From Burkholderiales bacterium (GTDB lineage Bacteria; Pseudomonadota; Gammaproteobacteria; Burkholderiales; Burkholderiaceae_C): a DNA stretch of 64,000 bases. This document shows positions 48,585 through 55,669 of the stretch, in pieces. The stretch lies in the NCBI GenBank assembly GCA_021414305.1, contig JAIOOS010000007.1, forward strand, positions 1 through 64,000. The letters are read 5' to 3'. A program made the position numbers and the translations under genes. The notes under the pieces were generated by a model. The model did not search any database. It worked only from the letters and a program-made list of their open reading frames with translations, and was not told where the DNA came from. Every line of letters begins with the position of its first letter. The first letter of the stretch is position 1.

Positions 48585-48815
48585 ATGCAGGATTCGCTAG
48601 AGGCCGACCTTCTCGCCGCCCACCTGATGCCCTTCGCTCGCGATCAGGCGGCATGGACCGATGCCTACATGACAGCGATGTCGCGCTCCGATCCGCTGGC
48701 CGAGCCCCGCCACGTCGAGCAGGCGGCCCGTAGCGCCTGGCAATCGCATGGCTGGGCTCACCCCGCCGTCGTCGCCCACCTGGAGCACACGCTCGGTCCC
48801 CTGGACGAAGACTGA
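48585..48815 (+). CDS. Small hypothetical protein, 76 aa
   Basis: The product is an acidic helical protein (MQDSLEADLLAAHLMPFARD, then SAWQSHGWAHPAVVAHLEHT) with no known family. It is divergent from the Lrp-type gene. Coding status rests on a clean frame and plausible composition only. Confidence 0.45.
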   Translation: MQDSLEADLLAAHLMPFARDQAAWTDAYMTAMSRSDPLAEPRHVEQAARSAWQSHGWAHPAVVAHLEHTLGPLDED

Positions 48816-48845
48816 GGCAGCGGGCGGCCTTCCGAGAAGGTCGGC

Positions 48846-49832
48846 CTAAGGTTGGGTCGCGACTTCCGGCGCCGCATCCGCCTGCTCCGCCGCCGCGACC
48901 AGGGCGCGCGCCCGGTCCGAAGCCCGGCGGTTCCAGCGAATGTTTCCCGGCGAGACGGTTTCCGGCACGAAGCCTTCGTGGATCGTCAGCGTCGACGGCG
49001 CCGGTCGTGCTCCATCGGAGCGCACCCGCCGACCCGAATCGGCATCGCCTGCAAGGGGCGTCGGGACGGTCGATGCGAGCGCATGCGGTCGCGTGCCCGT
49101 TCCGCGCCCGTGGGCAACCAGCAGGTCGAGGCCGGCGATCGGATGCTCGCCTTCGAGATCCTCGAGGAGCCGGACTTGCAGGCGGTCGAGCCGGAACGGG
49201 CCAGCCGCGCGCCGCTCGTCGAGCAGGTAGAGCACGCAGTCGCGCACCGCTCCGGTCTCGTTGGCCACATTCCCCAGCAAGGAATCGAGGCGCTCGAGGG
49301 TGGCCACGCTCAATGCGGCGTAGAGCTGCTCGAGCTGGCGCCGGTCGGAGCTGCTGACCGACCAGTGGCGGACGACGAGAAAGGCGCCGGTGGCACGCGG
49401 CTCGGCGCTGGCCGATGCACACACGTGGAGGTCGGCCCGGGCGCTGGAAACGTAGGCCTCGCCGATGCCGCTCGGAGCGACGTCGAGACTCCAGCTGCCG
49501 ACGACCCGGTTGTCCGCCTTGATCTCGACCGCGAGGCCGAACGGAGCGGCGGCCGAGAGCAGCCGGTCGACCAGGAAAGGCAGCGGCGGACCCAGCGGCG
49601 AAGCGACGGCGGTCAGCCGCCCGATCGAGGCGTTCGTCGCCGCCGCGGCGGGGCTCGCGCCGGCAGCGTCTTCGGCGCGCGTGCGCAGGGGGAACTCGAT
49701 GTCCAGAGGCACCGGCGCGGAGAGTTCGGGAGTCGAGGTCACGGTACGCAAAGATACGCGCTTCAGAGCCGCAAGGCGGCCGGAGCGCAGGTCGGCGGAA
49801 ATGACAACGGGGCGCGAGGCCCCGTGTTTCAT
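48846..49832 (-). CDS. Hypothetical protein, about 328 aa
   Basis: No known domain is recognised. The product has an N-terminal alpha/beta stretch (PVPLDIEFPLRTRAEDAAGA), a helical section (SDRRQLEQLYAALSVATLER) and GPFRLDRLQVRLLEDLEGEH, then a Pro/Ala-rich tail. The frame opens at 49862, but that start lies beyond the island border. ATG 49832 (MKHGASRPVVISADL) keeps the gene in chromosomal DNA just outside attL and is preferred. Confidence 0.5.
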   Translation of the reverse strand: MKHGASRPVVISADLRSGRLAALKRVSLRTVTSTPELSAPVPLDIEFPLRTRAEDAAGASPAAAATNASIGRLTAVASPLGPPLPFLVDRLLSAAAPFGLAVEIKADNRVVGSWSLDVAPSGIGEAYVSSARADLHVCASASAEPRATGAFLVVRHWSVSSSDRRQLEQLYAALSVATLERLDSLLGNVANETGAVRDCVLYLLDERRAAGPFRLDRLQVRLLEDLEGEHPIAGLDLLVAHGRGTGTRPHALASTVPTPLAGDADSGRRVRSDGARPAPSTLTIHEGFVPETVSPGNIRWNRRASDRARALVAAAEQADAAPEVATQP

Positions 49833-49838
49833 CGCATC

Positions 49839-49853
49839 CTGGCGGAGCCGGAG
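49839..49853. repeat. attL, 15-bp direct repeat
   Basis: CTGGCGGAGCCGGAG is identical to 60368-60382, where it forms the acceptor end and CCA of tRNA-Ser. This is the expected left attachment site. The sequence diverges directly on both sides. Confidence 0.75.
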
Positions 49854-49881
49854 TCCGCGCAACCTCTAGCACTGGCGCGGC

Positions 49882-50727
49882 TCAGGAGCATCCGCACGCC
49901 CCGTTCCCATCATCCTCCCCACCGCTCTCGGCGACGTCTTTCGCGCCGTCCTCGCGCCGCCCATTCGGCTCAGCGCCGGTCGCGGTGCTGAGCAGTTCGG
50001 CCAGCGCCCATGCCTTCCACACCCTGCCCAAGTCGGAGTCCTTCCGGATCCTGCCGCTGTAGACGCCGAGCAGGTCGCTCTCGCCGCGCTTGAATCCGAG
50101 CGCGTTGGCGTCCTTGTGGTGAACACCGTGGTGCACGATCACGGGCGATCCGGACTGCCCTTTGCGCCCGCGGCAGTCGATCAGGAAAAGCGGCTTGCCG
50201 CCGTGGTTTAGGTCAGGCTCTGATGCGACGAATCCCGTGGCCCACACGGCGAACGCTTCACCGGTTCTCTCAGCGAAGGGGAAGCCGACGACGCTCACCA
50301 TCTGCGCCGGCTCGACCTTGAGGTGGGCATGCGCGTCGACGATGTACGGATATCGCGCGATGTGCGGGGTCGGCGGGCAAGCGATCGCGACAAAGTCCCT
50401 GTCCGGCCCGTCGATGAGGTGCTCGTGCCACTGTGGCTTGCCGTCGGCGTCGTACAGAGGCACCTCGACCTGAACGTGGTGCCCGAGCCCGGTGCTCGAG
50501 TTGTGCCAAACGATCAGGCTCTGCGGCTCGGCGCCGTTCTTCGTGTCGAGAAGCTTGAGCGTGTCGAGGTGCCGACCGATCACGACGTGGCGGTTGGTCA
50601 CCAGAAACTGCGCGGCGCCGTCGTGCGTGGCAGCTAAGAACGCGGTGGCCGTACCGATTCGCTTCTCTCCGCTGCGCATCTCGACGAACAGGGAGCGATA
50701 GGACGGATGCGAGAGCCTCAGGCCCAT
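49882..50727 (-). CDS. Trypsin-like serine protease (island edge cargo)
   Basis: The 281-residue protein has the trypsin-fold catalytic set: His in FLVTNRHVVIG, Asp in DRDFVAIACPP and Ser in RGRKGQSGSPVIVHH. No signal peptide is visible, so it should act in the cytoplasm. ATG 50727 is chosen because GAGGAG lies 6 nt upstream; an ATG at 50733 is also in frame. It ends next to attL, the usual place for satellite cargo. The tail is Gly/Asp-rich and ends GACGCS. The substrate is unknown; phage defence is an inference. Confidence 0.8.
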   Translation of the reverse strand: MGLRLSHPSYRSLFVEMRSGEKRIGTATAFLAATHDGAAQFLVTNRHVVIGRHLDTLKLLDTKNGAEPQSLIVWHNSSTGLGHHVQVEVPLYDADGKPQWHEHLIDGPDRDFVAIACPPTPHIARYPYIVDAHAHLKVEPAQMVSVVGFPFAERTGEAFAVWATGFVASEPDLNHGGKPLFLIDCRGRKGQSGSPVIVHHGVHHKDANALGFKRGESDLLGVYSGRIRKDSDLGRVWKAWALAELLSTATGAEPNGRREDGAKDVAESGGEDDGNGACGCS

Positions 50728-50769
50728 GAACAACTCCTCACGGGGTGAATGTTCCCACCAATTCCTGAA

Positions 50770-50785
50770 CTGTACGCCCGTACAG
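50770..50785 (+). promoter_or_regulatory. LexA-type palindrome
   Basis: CTGTACGCCCGTACAG fits CTGT-N8-ACAG with 7-bp perfect arms. It lies 8 bp before ATG 50794 and 42 bp from the divergent protease start. The core is GC-rich, unlike usual LexA sites, so a phage repressor operator is an alternative. Confidence 0.5.
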
Positions 50786-50793
50786 TACCGTCC

Positions 50794-51171
50794 ATGGACG
50801 TCGCCGTTGTCCGCCTGCGCCGGCAGGGCGTGAAGCTATCCGCCGAGGAGGTGCGCGCCGCGGTGCCCGTGCGCGGCTGCCTCGGGGTCGTGTCGCGGCT
50901 GGGCCGCGGGCCGAGCGACCTGGTCATCGTGGCGACGTTGACGACCGAGCAGCAGACCTATCCCACGCTGCTGCCGAGCCTCGACCACGCGCGGCTCACG
51001 CGCCTCCGGGGCCACGACCTCGTGATCGCCGGCATCGAGGAGGTCGAGCTGAGCCGGCGCCGGATCCAGACGTTCGCGCAGTCGTGGTGGTGCCGGCTGC
51101 TCGGCTCGCCGTCGACCTCGGAGCGCGAGCGCCTGCGCGGCTGGTTGCCGCAGGCGGTGTCGATCGACTAG
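50794..51171 (+). CDS. Hypothetical island protein, 125 aa
   Basis: The basic alpha/beta protein contains LGRGPSDLVIVATLTTEQQT, LTRLRGHDLVIAGIEEVELS and an aromatic QSWWCRLLGSP near the end. I know no family for it. The start is ATG 50794, after the palindrome. It is the only clear plus-strand gene of the island and ends tail-to-tail with the Cys-rich gene (shared CTAG). Confidence 0.6.
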   Translation: MDVAVVRLRRQGVKLSAEEVRAAVPVRGCLGVVSRLGRGPSDLVIVATLTTEQQTYPTLLPSLDHARLTRLRGHDLVIAGIEEVELSRRRIQTFAQSWWCRLLGSPSTSERERLRGWLPQAVSID

Positions 51172-51443
51172 TGCAGCTGCTGGGCCTTCAGCGCGCGAAT
51201 GCGCTCGACCTCGAGCAGTTCGTTCGGCGTCAGCGCGCGGCCGACTTCGGCCAGCTCGGCCTCGGTCAAGGCTTCGACCTCGGCGATTACTTCGCCGCCG
51301 AGGATTGCGCCGGTCGGGTTGCAGACGCAGCGCGCGCCTTCGGCGCCGCAGTCGTCGTGCCCCCACGGGCGGCCCGAGTGTTCGGCACAGAGCCAGCCGG
51401 GCTCGAGCGAGTCGCGGCAGAACGTGCAGCGAGGCGAGTGCAT
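51168..51443 (-). CDS. Small Cys-rich (zinc-ribbon-like) protein, 91 aa
   Basis: Cys/His groups CTFC, CAEHSGRPWGHDDC and CVC in the first 45 residues suggest a small zinc-binding fold. A helical acidic tail follows (ALTEAELAEVGRALTPNELL). Similar small proteins are common in phage-like regions. The role is unknown; DNA binding or interaction with phage proteins is possible. Confidence 0.6.
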   Translation of the reverse strand: MHSPRCTFCRDSLEPGWLCAEHSGRPWGHDDCGAEGARCVCNPTGAILGGEVIAEVEALTEAELAEVGRALTPNELLEVERIRALKAQQLH

Positions 51444-51488
51444 GGCCGCGATGCTGCCACGGCCGCCGGTGCCGCTCCGCCGCGGCCG

Positions 51489-51713
51489 TCAGGCGTCGGG
51501 CCAGTCCTTCGCGAGCATGGCCAGCTCGGCGATGCCGGCGCCGGTGACTTTCTCGAGCCGCGCGACCAGCGACGCGGTGTCGGGTCCGCCGGTGCCGTCG
51601 CGCGTGCGCTGCGCGGCCTCGAGCACGGCCTCGCGCGCGTCCGCGACAGTGGCGCGCCGGCGGTGCTGGTGCGATGCGACGACGCGCATCGCCGCGCTCA
51701 GGTGGGTCGCCAC
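51489..51713 (-). CDS. Small hypothetical protein, 74 aa
   Basis: The mostly helical protein (RRATVADAREAVLEAAQRTR, DTASLVARLEKVTGAGIAEL) begins at GTG 51713, which overlaps the end of the upstream winged-helix gene by 16 nt. No family is recognised. The overlap suggests it is made from the same mRNA. Confidence 0.5.
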   Translation of the reverse strand: MATHLSAAMRVVASHQHRRRATVADAREAVLEAAQRTRDGTGGPDTASLVARLEKVTGAGIAELAMLAKDWPDA

Positions 51714-52027
51714 GTGCGGCCGCGGACGCTGACCACGCCGGCGCGCTCGAGCTGGCGAAGGCGTCGGATGACCACGTTCGTGCTGACCTGCACGACCTCG
51801 GCGAGCTTGCCCAACTTCGCCGCCTCGACGCTCGTCAGCGCGTGCAGAACGCGGGCGGCCATCGGGTCGAGCTGCGGCACGCGGTCCACAGCCTCGTAGA
51901 ACCCGAGCAGCTGAGGATCTCGGTCGAGCATACGCACCCGTCGACGCCGATCAGCAGGCCAGTCGGCCACCTTCGGGGCGGCCGGCGTGTAGAGGTTCGC
52001 GATCGAGGCTTGCCACGGGTCGGGCAT
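51698..52027 (-). CDS. Winged-helix DNA-binding protein, 109 aa
   Basis: The C-terminal half (ALTSVEAAKLGKLAEVVQVS, TNVVIRRLRQLERAGVVSVR) has the helix-turn-helix and wing pattern of MarR/PadR-type regulators. The N-terminal half is basic and uncharacterised. It is the first gene of a short minus-strand group and may regulate the island. Confidence 0.6.
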   Translation of the reverse strand: MPDPWQASIANLYTPAAPKVADWPADRRRRVRMLDRDPQLLGFYEAVDRVPQLDPMAARVLHALTSVEAAKLGKLAEVVQVSTNVVIRRLRQLERAGVVSVRGRTWRPT

Positions 52028-52176
52028 GGCGCGAGATCGTAGCGGCGCGCTGGCGATCGTGCGAGCGCGCGAGCGGATAGGTGCCCCGGCTCGACCTTAA
52101 CCAGAGGTCGCCCGGGGCGTGTCACGGTTGCTGGAGCCGGTCGTTGAACACCGGCGGCGCGAAGCAAGGTGCAACC

Positions 52177-52213
52177 CCCCAGCGGGACCTCGCGCCGAAC
52201 ATGCCCGCTGGGG
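52177..52213 (-). terminator. Terminator-like hairpin after the capsid operon
   Basis: CCCCAGCGGG (52177-52186) and CCCGCTGGGG (52204-52213) form a perfect 10-bp stem directly after the stop at 52214 on the minus strand. The T-run is short (GGTTGC follows). Confidence 0.6.
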
Positions 52214-52642
52214 CTATGCGGGTGACAGAACGGTGTTGAAGAACTCCGGCTCGACCGCTGCGATCGGCGCGTTCGGCATGTCGAGCATCAGCGCGACCGC
52301 GCTCTCGATCGCCGTGTTCGCGACCGTGCGACGGATCGAGCAGCGGAGGTAGCGATGCTTCGGGGCGCGCACCTCGAGGCCGTAGAGGTTGCCCGTCTCG
52401 GCGCCGTCGGACGTGTGCGACACGCTCGCGCCGCTCAGGTCGGCCCAGCTGTCGGCCTGCGCGTCGCGGCCCTGCGCGACGAGCTGGCAGACACCCGTGG
52501 TCGCCTGCGTGGCCGTCGACACCAGCCAGGCGACGCCGGCGGCGCCCTTGACCTCGATCTCGGGCAGGTCGACGGTCGTCACTCCGCCGGCGACCGCGCC
52601 GCCCTGCCGGAAGATCTCTGCGTTCGGTAGAAGGTTTTTCAT
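52214..52642 (-). CDS. Phage head (decoration-like) protein, 142 aa
   Basis: The beta-rich protein (VTTVDLPEIEVKGAAGVAWL, ETGNLYGLEVRAPKHRYLRC) starts 14 bp after the capsid gene at ATG 52642, with GGAGG 6 nt upstream. Small beta-rich proteins directly after a HK97-type capsid gene are usually decoration or head-completion proteins. The call rests on position and composition. The frame that continues upstream to 53524 is a shadow of the capsid gene. Confidence 0.6.
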   Translation of the reverse strand: MKNLLPNAEIFRQGGAVAGGVTTVDLPEIEVKGAAGVAWLVSTATQATTGVCQLVAQGRDAQADSWADLSGASVSHTSDGAETGNLYGLEVRAPKHRYLRCSIRRTVANTAIESAVALMLDMPNAPIAAVEPEFFNTVLSPA

Positions 52643-52656
52643 GGTGGTCCTCCGGT

Positions 52657-54138
52657 TCAGGAAACGGTGATGCCGAGCAGCTTGACGAAGTGCTCGGGGT
52701 GCGCGAAGCCGACGTCGCCGCGCCAGCGCGCCTTGATCCAGAGCTGGTCCTCGGTGAAGGCCGAGCCCGAAGCGTCGCCGGCCTGCGTCGAGATTTCGAT
52801 GCGCACGCCGCCGAGGCGCACGCCGATCAGCATCTCGCGGAAGTCGCCGACCGCGCCCTGCGCGTCGCTCAGCTTGTTCGTCACCAGCCGCTGCAGCGAC
52901 GCCACGTCGGCCGGCGCCTGCAGGTACATCTGCTGGCCGTCCTTCTGCTTCGCGAGCACCTTCTTGTTCGCCGCGTCGAGCATGTAGGCGTTCGGCGTGC
53001 CGTTCGCCGCCTCGATCATGGCGATCGCGTCGAGGATGTCGTCGTAGCTGAGCGCGCCGATGCTGCCGATCGACTGCACGCCCTCGGCGTTGAACAGGCC
53101 GATCGGCTCGCCGCCGGCGCCAGAACCGAACAGCGCGGCGCGGTCGAGCTCGGCGGCCATCGCCATCGACAGCAGCGTCTCGATCGCCGCAGCGGCGTTC
53201 GGCGCGTCCTCGGCCAGCTCGCGAGACAGCGGCACGATGCAGGCCATCTTGCGCGCGCGCAGCTCGAGGCGCCCGAACGTCGGTTGCGACTTCGGGATCG
53301 CCTTGTTCTCCGCCACCCACGCGATCGCCGGGTCGCCCGTCACTCGCACGAGGTCCAGTTCGGCCGTCGTCATCGGCACGACCTGAGCGCCGGCGCGGAA
53401 CACTACCGACGCATCGCGGGCGAGGTCGATCAGCTGGCTCGAGACCACGGGCAGGACCATGTAGCCGCCGTCGGTGTCGATGCCTTCGGACAGCGCGTTC
53501 TTGATTTCGCCGGCGCGTGACCAATCGCCGGTGATCATCGCCCGGACCGTTTCGCCGATGCTGGGGACGTGCGGCTGCTGGCCGGGCTGGCGCGGGTCGC
53601 GGTCGCGGCCGGTGGCGTTGCGAAGGTAGCCGGCGCTCAGGCGCTCGCCGCGGGCGAAGACGCGGATCTCGTTGCCGGCGGTGTCGCGCCAGCGCGGCGC
53701 CGTCGACGCGCCCTGCGGTGCGTTCACGTCGTCGACGAGGACGGGGGTCGTCTTCCGACCCGCGCCTGCCTGGTTGGGCGAACCGTTGCGCACCGCGTGG
53801 CGCGGCTGGTCGGCCACCTGCTGGCCGCGCGCCTCGAGTTCGACCTCGCAGCTCGCGATGATTTCGTCGGCCTCCTGCAGCCGGTGCTCTTGGCGCTCGC
53901 TCAGCGGGCCGCCGTCGGCCTCGGCGTCGGCGCGGATCGCGTTGCGGACCTTGCGGTTGCGCGCCAGCGTCTGCTCGATTTCCTCGGTGGTCAGCTCCGG
54001 CTCGTCGTTGCCGGCGGTGGCGCCGGTGGGCCGTGGGCCGCCCGCGGCGTTGACGAAGGCCGCGAACCGGCGCTGGGCCGCTTCGTGAGCCGCTAGGGCC
54101 TCCGGCGGAAGGGTGATCGTGTGGTTTCGGATCTGCAT
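52657..54138 (-). CDS. HK97-type phage major capsid protein
   Basis: The 493-residue protein has a long N-terminal scaffolding-like region with coiled coil (ELTTEEIEQTLARNRKVRNA to about residue 105) and a linker. The HK97 fold follows (GIDTDGGYMVLPVVSSQLID, VPMTTAELDLVRVTGDPAIA, ACIVPLSRELAEDAPNAAAA and AALFGSGAGGEPIGLFN). A delta-domain normally needs cutting by a head protease, and none is identified in the island. ATG 54138 is chosen; an ATG at 54168 adds 10 basic residues. It would form the satellite's own capsid, or be a relic. Confidence 0.9.
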   Translation of the reverse strand: MQIRNHTITLPPEALAAHEAAQRRFAAFVNAAGGPRPTGATAGNDEPELTTEEIEQTLARNRKVRNAIRADAEADGGPLSERQEHRLQEADEIIASCEVELEARGQQVADQPRHAVRNGSPNQAGAGRKTTPVLVDDVNAPQGASTAPRWRDTAGNEIRVFARGERLSAGYLRNATGRDRDPRQPGQQPHVPSIGETVRAMITGDWSRAGEIKNALSEGIDTDGGYMVLPVVSSQLIDLARDASVVFRAGAQVVPMTTAELDLVRVTGDPAIAWVAENKAIPKSQPTFGRLELRARKMACIVPLSRELAEDAPNAAAAIETLLSMAMAAELDRAALFGSGAGGEPIGLFNAEGVQSIGSIGALSYDDILDAIAMIEAANGTPNAYMLDAANKKVLAKQKDGQQMYLQAPADVASLQRLVTNKLSDAQGAVGDFREMLIGVRLGGVRIEISTQAGDASGSAFTEDQLWIKARWRGDVGFAHPEHFVKLLGITVS

Positions 54139-54160
54139 GTCGTGTCCCTGTTCGCGGCGT

Positions 54161-54445
54161 CTACGCACGCCGCAACCTCGCCGAGGGTGCTCGGCCCAAA
54201 GTTGTTCGGAGCGCGGCGCGCCAGGGGCACCGGGGCATCAGCCGTCCGGGCTGAAACCCGGTGCCATCGGCAGGTGATCCTTCCTGCCGATGCCGTCGGT
54301 GCGGATCCCCGCATTCGACGTTGCACACGGTGTCGAAGAACACGAGGAGCTGGCTCTTCGTCCGCTTCCATCCCAACGCTGGCGCTGGGTGCGGCAAAGG
54401 CTCGTCGACGGCGCCGAATGTATCGAGCAGCGGCACGACGGTCAA
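54161..54445 (-). CDS. Putative small island protein, 94 aa
   Basis: The frame uses TTG 54445, which overlaps the stop of the upstream gene as TTGA. It encodes LDTFGAVDEPLPHPAPALG, then GWKRTKSQLLVFFDTVCNVE and an Arg-rich tail. No family is seen. The overlap pattern matches the rest of the operon, but composition is poor evidence, so it stays uncertain. Confidence 0.35.
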   Translation of the reverse strand: MTVVPLLDTFGAVDEPLPHPAPALGWKRTKSQLLVFFDTVCNVECGDPHRRHRQEGSPADGTGFQPGRLMPRCPWRAALRTTLGRAPSARLRRA

Positions 54446-54666
54446 TGCGTCTCGACCGCCAACCGCGCGAGCTGCGTGACTTCCCCGGCATCGTTCACCA
54501 GCCGCAGGTCGATCGCCGGCATGCCGTCGCGGATGCGGACCACGACCTCGAGCGCGACGCCGTCTTCCATGGCCTTCGCGACCTTCAGCCGAAGCGAGGG
54601 CGGCAATTCGTTCAGGCCGGAGGTGGCGACCTCGCCGGCGGCTTCGAGGAGGGGCTTCATGTCCAT
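54442..54666 (-). CDS. Small hypothetical protein, 74 aa
   Basis: The mixed alpha/beta protein (MDMKPLLEAAGEVATSGLNE, AMEDGVALEVVVRIRDGMPA) starts at ATG 54666 with AAAGGA 6 nt upstream; an ATG at 54699 is also in frame. It lies between the DnaC-like gene and the capsid gene. The function is unknown. Confidence 0.6.
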   Translation of the reverse strand: MDMKPLLEAAGEVATSGLNELPPSLRLKVAKAMEDGVALEVVVRIRDGMPAIDLRLVNDAGEVTQLARLAVETH

Positions 54667-54770
54667 GTTCGGTCCTTTCGGTTTTCGGTTGGTGCGCACA
54701 TCTGGCGCAGGTGAGTTGCAGGTCCAGCGCCGTCAATCCGCGTCCATGACCCCCGGTCCCTGAAACGCGG

Positions 54771-54926
54771 CTATGCACGCGAAGGAGCAGCCACGGTTTC
54801 CGGGTGCCCGGTCCAGAGGAAGCAGACCGCCCCTTCCCCCCTGCGGCAGTGGCACAGGCTTGCGAGGCGGGCGAATGCGCCACGATCGGCAACTCGGTGG
54901 GGCAGAGGTGCAGCAACGATCGTCAC
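54771..54926 (-). CDS. Putative coupled small protein, 51 aa
   Basis: GTG 54926 overlaps the stop of the DnaC-like gene as GTGA. The product (VTIVAAPLPHRVADRGAFAR, LASLCHCRRGEGAVCFLWTG) contains three Cys. It follows the 4-nt overlap pattern of this operon but has no known relatives that I recognise. Confidence 0.35.
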   Translation of the reverse strand: MTIVAAPLPHRVADRGAFARLASLCHCRRGEGAVCFLWTGHPETVAAPSRA

Positions 54927-55669
54927 GGCCTCGCCTCGGCTGGTAGTCGGCGGCTCGGCCAGTCGCACGGCACGGTCGACGCGCCCTCGCGCAGCCGATC
55001 GAACAGGCGATCGCCGAGGGCTTCACGGAGCTGCGAGACGTTGAGGTTCGACGCCAGCAGCGTCGGCCGTGCGTCCTGGTAGCGCGCGTCGAGCACGTCG
55101 AACAGGTGCGCCAGCTCGCCGTCGGTCGAGCTGATGCCCACCTCGTCGAGCGCGAGCAGCTCCGGCTGCACGAAGCGCGCGATCGCTGCCCCTTCGGTCT
55201 CCTCGGCGTCGCGGTGCCATGCGTTGCGGATCCGCCTGACGATCGCCCGCGGCGAGGTGAGCAGCGCGGTGCGATGGCGCTGCACGACGACGGCGTGCAC
55301 GGTCGCGGCGAGCAGGTGCGTCTTGCCGCCGCCCGGCGGGCCGAGCAGCCAGAGGCCGCCGGCGCCGCCGAGCGCACCTTCGGCGGCGAAGGTGCGGCAG
55401 GACTCGAGGGCCCGACGCTTCGCCGCGGTGGTCGCTTCGAACGTGTCGAACGTCGCCGTCCGGAAGCGGCCGCGCAGGCCAGCGAGGTCGAGCCGGCGCT
55501 CTAGGCGCGCCTGATGTTCGGCTTCCTCCTGCCGCGCCTGCTCAGCGGCGCGCGCGTCGGCGCGGCAGCTGGGGCATCCGGCCAACCGCTCGTACAGCGC
55601 GGTTTCGACGAACGCGCCGTGCTTCGGGCAGTGCGCCGGCCGGGCCGTCTTGCCGCTGGTCGCGCTCAC
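54923..55669 (-). CDS. DnaC-like replicative helicase loader (AAA+ ATPase)
   Basis: The 248-residue protein has an N-terminal zinc-binding region (CPKHGAFVET, GCPSCRADARAAEQ), a helical linker and an AAA+ core. The core carries Walker A LLGPPGGGKTHLL, Walker B ELLALDEVG and a sensor region (RPTLLASNLNVSQLREALG). It should load the host DnaB helicase at the island origin. GTG 55669 overlaps the replication gene stop (GTGA). This pairing resembles lambda O and P. Confidence 0.85.
   Translation of the reverse strand: MSATSGKTARPAHCPKHGAFVETALYERLAGCPSCRADARAAEQARQEEAEHQARLERRLDLAGLRGRFRTATFDTFEATTAAKRRALESCRTFAAEGALGGAGGLWLLGPPGGGKTHLLAATVHAVVVQRHRTALLTSPRAIVRRIRNAWHRDAEETEGAAIARFVQPELLALDEVGISSTDGELAHLFDVLDARYQDARPTLLASNLNVSQLREALGDRLFDRLREGASTVPCDWPSRRLPAEARP

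Noticed and set aside
49882..50727. Calling the trypsin-like protease the capsid maturation protease
   Set aside because: Known head proteases belong to other folds and lie next to the capsid gene; this gene is at the far edge of the island, so the idea is kept only as a possibility.
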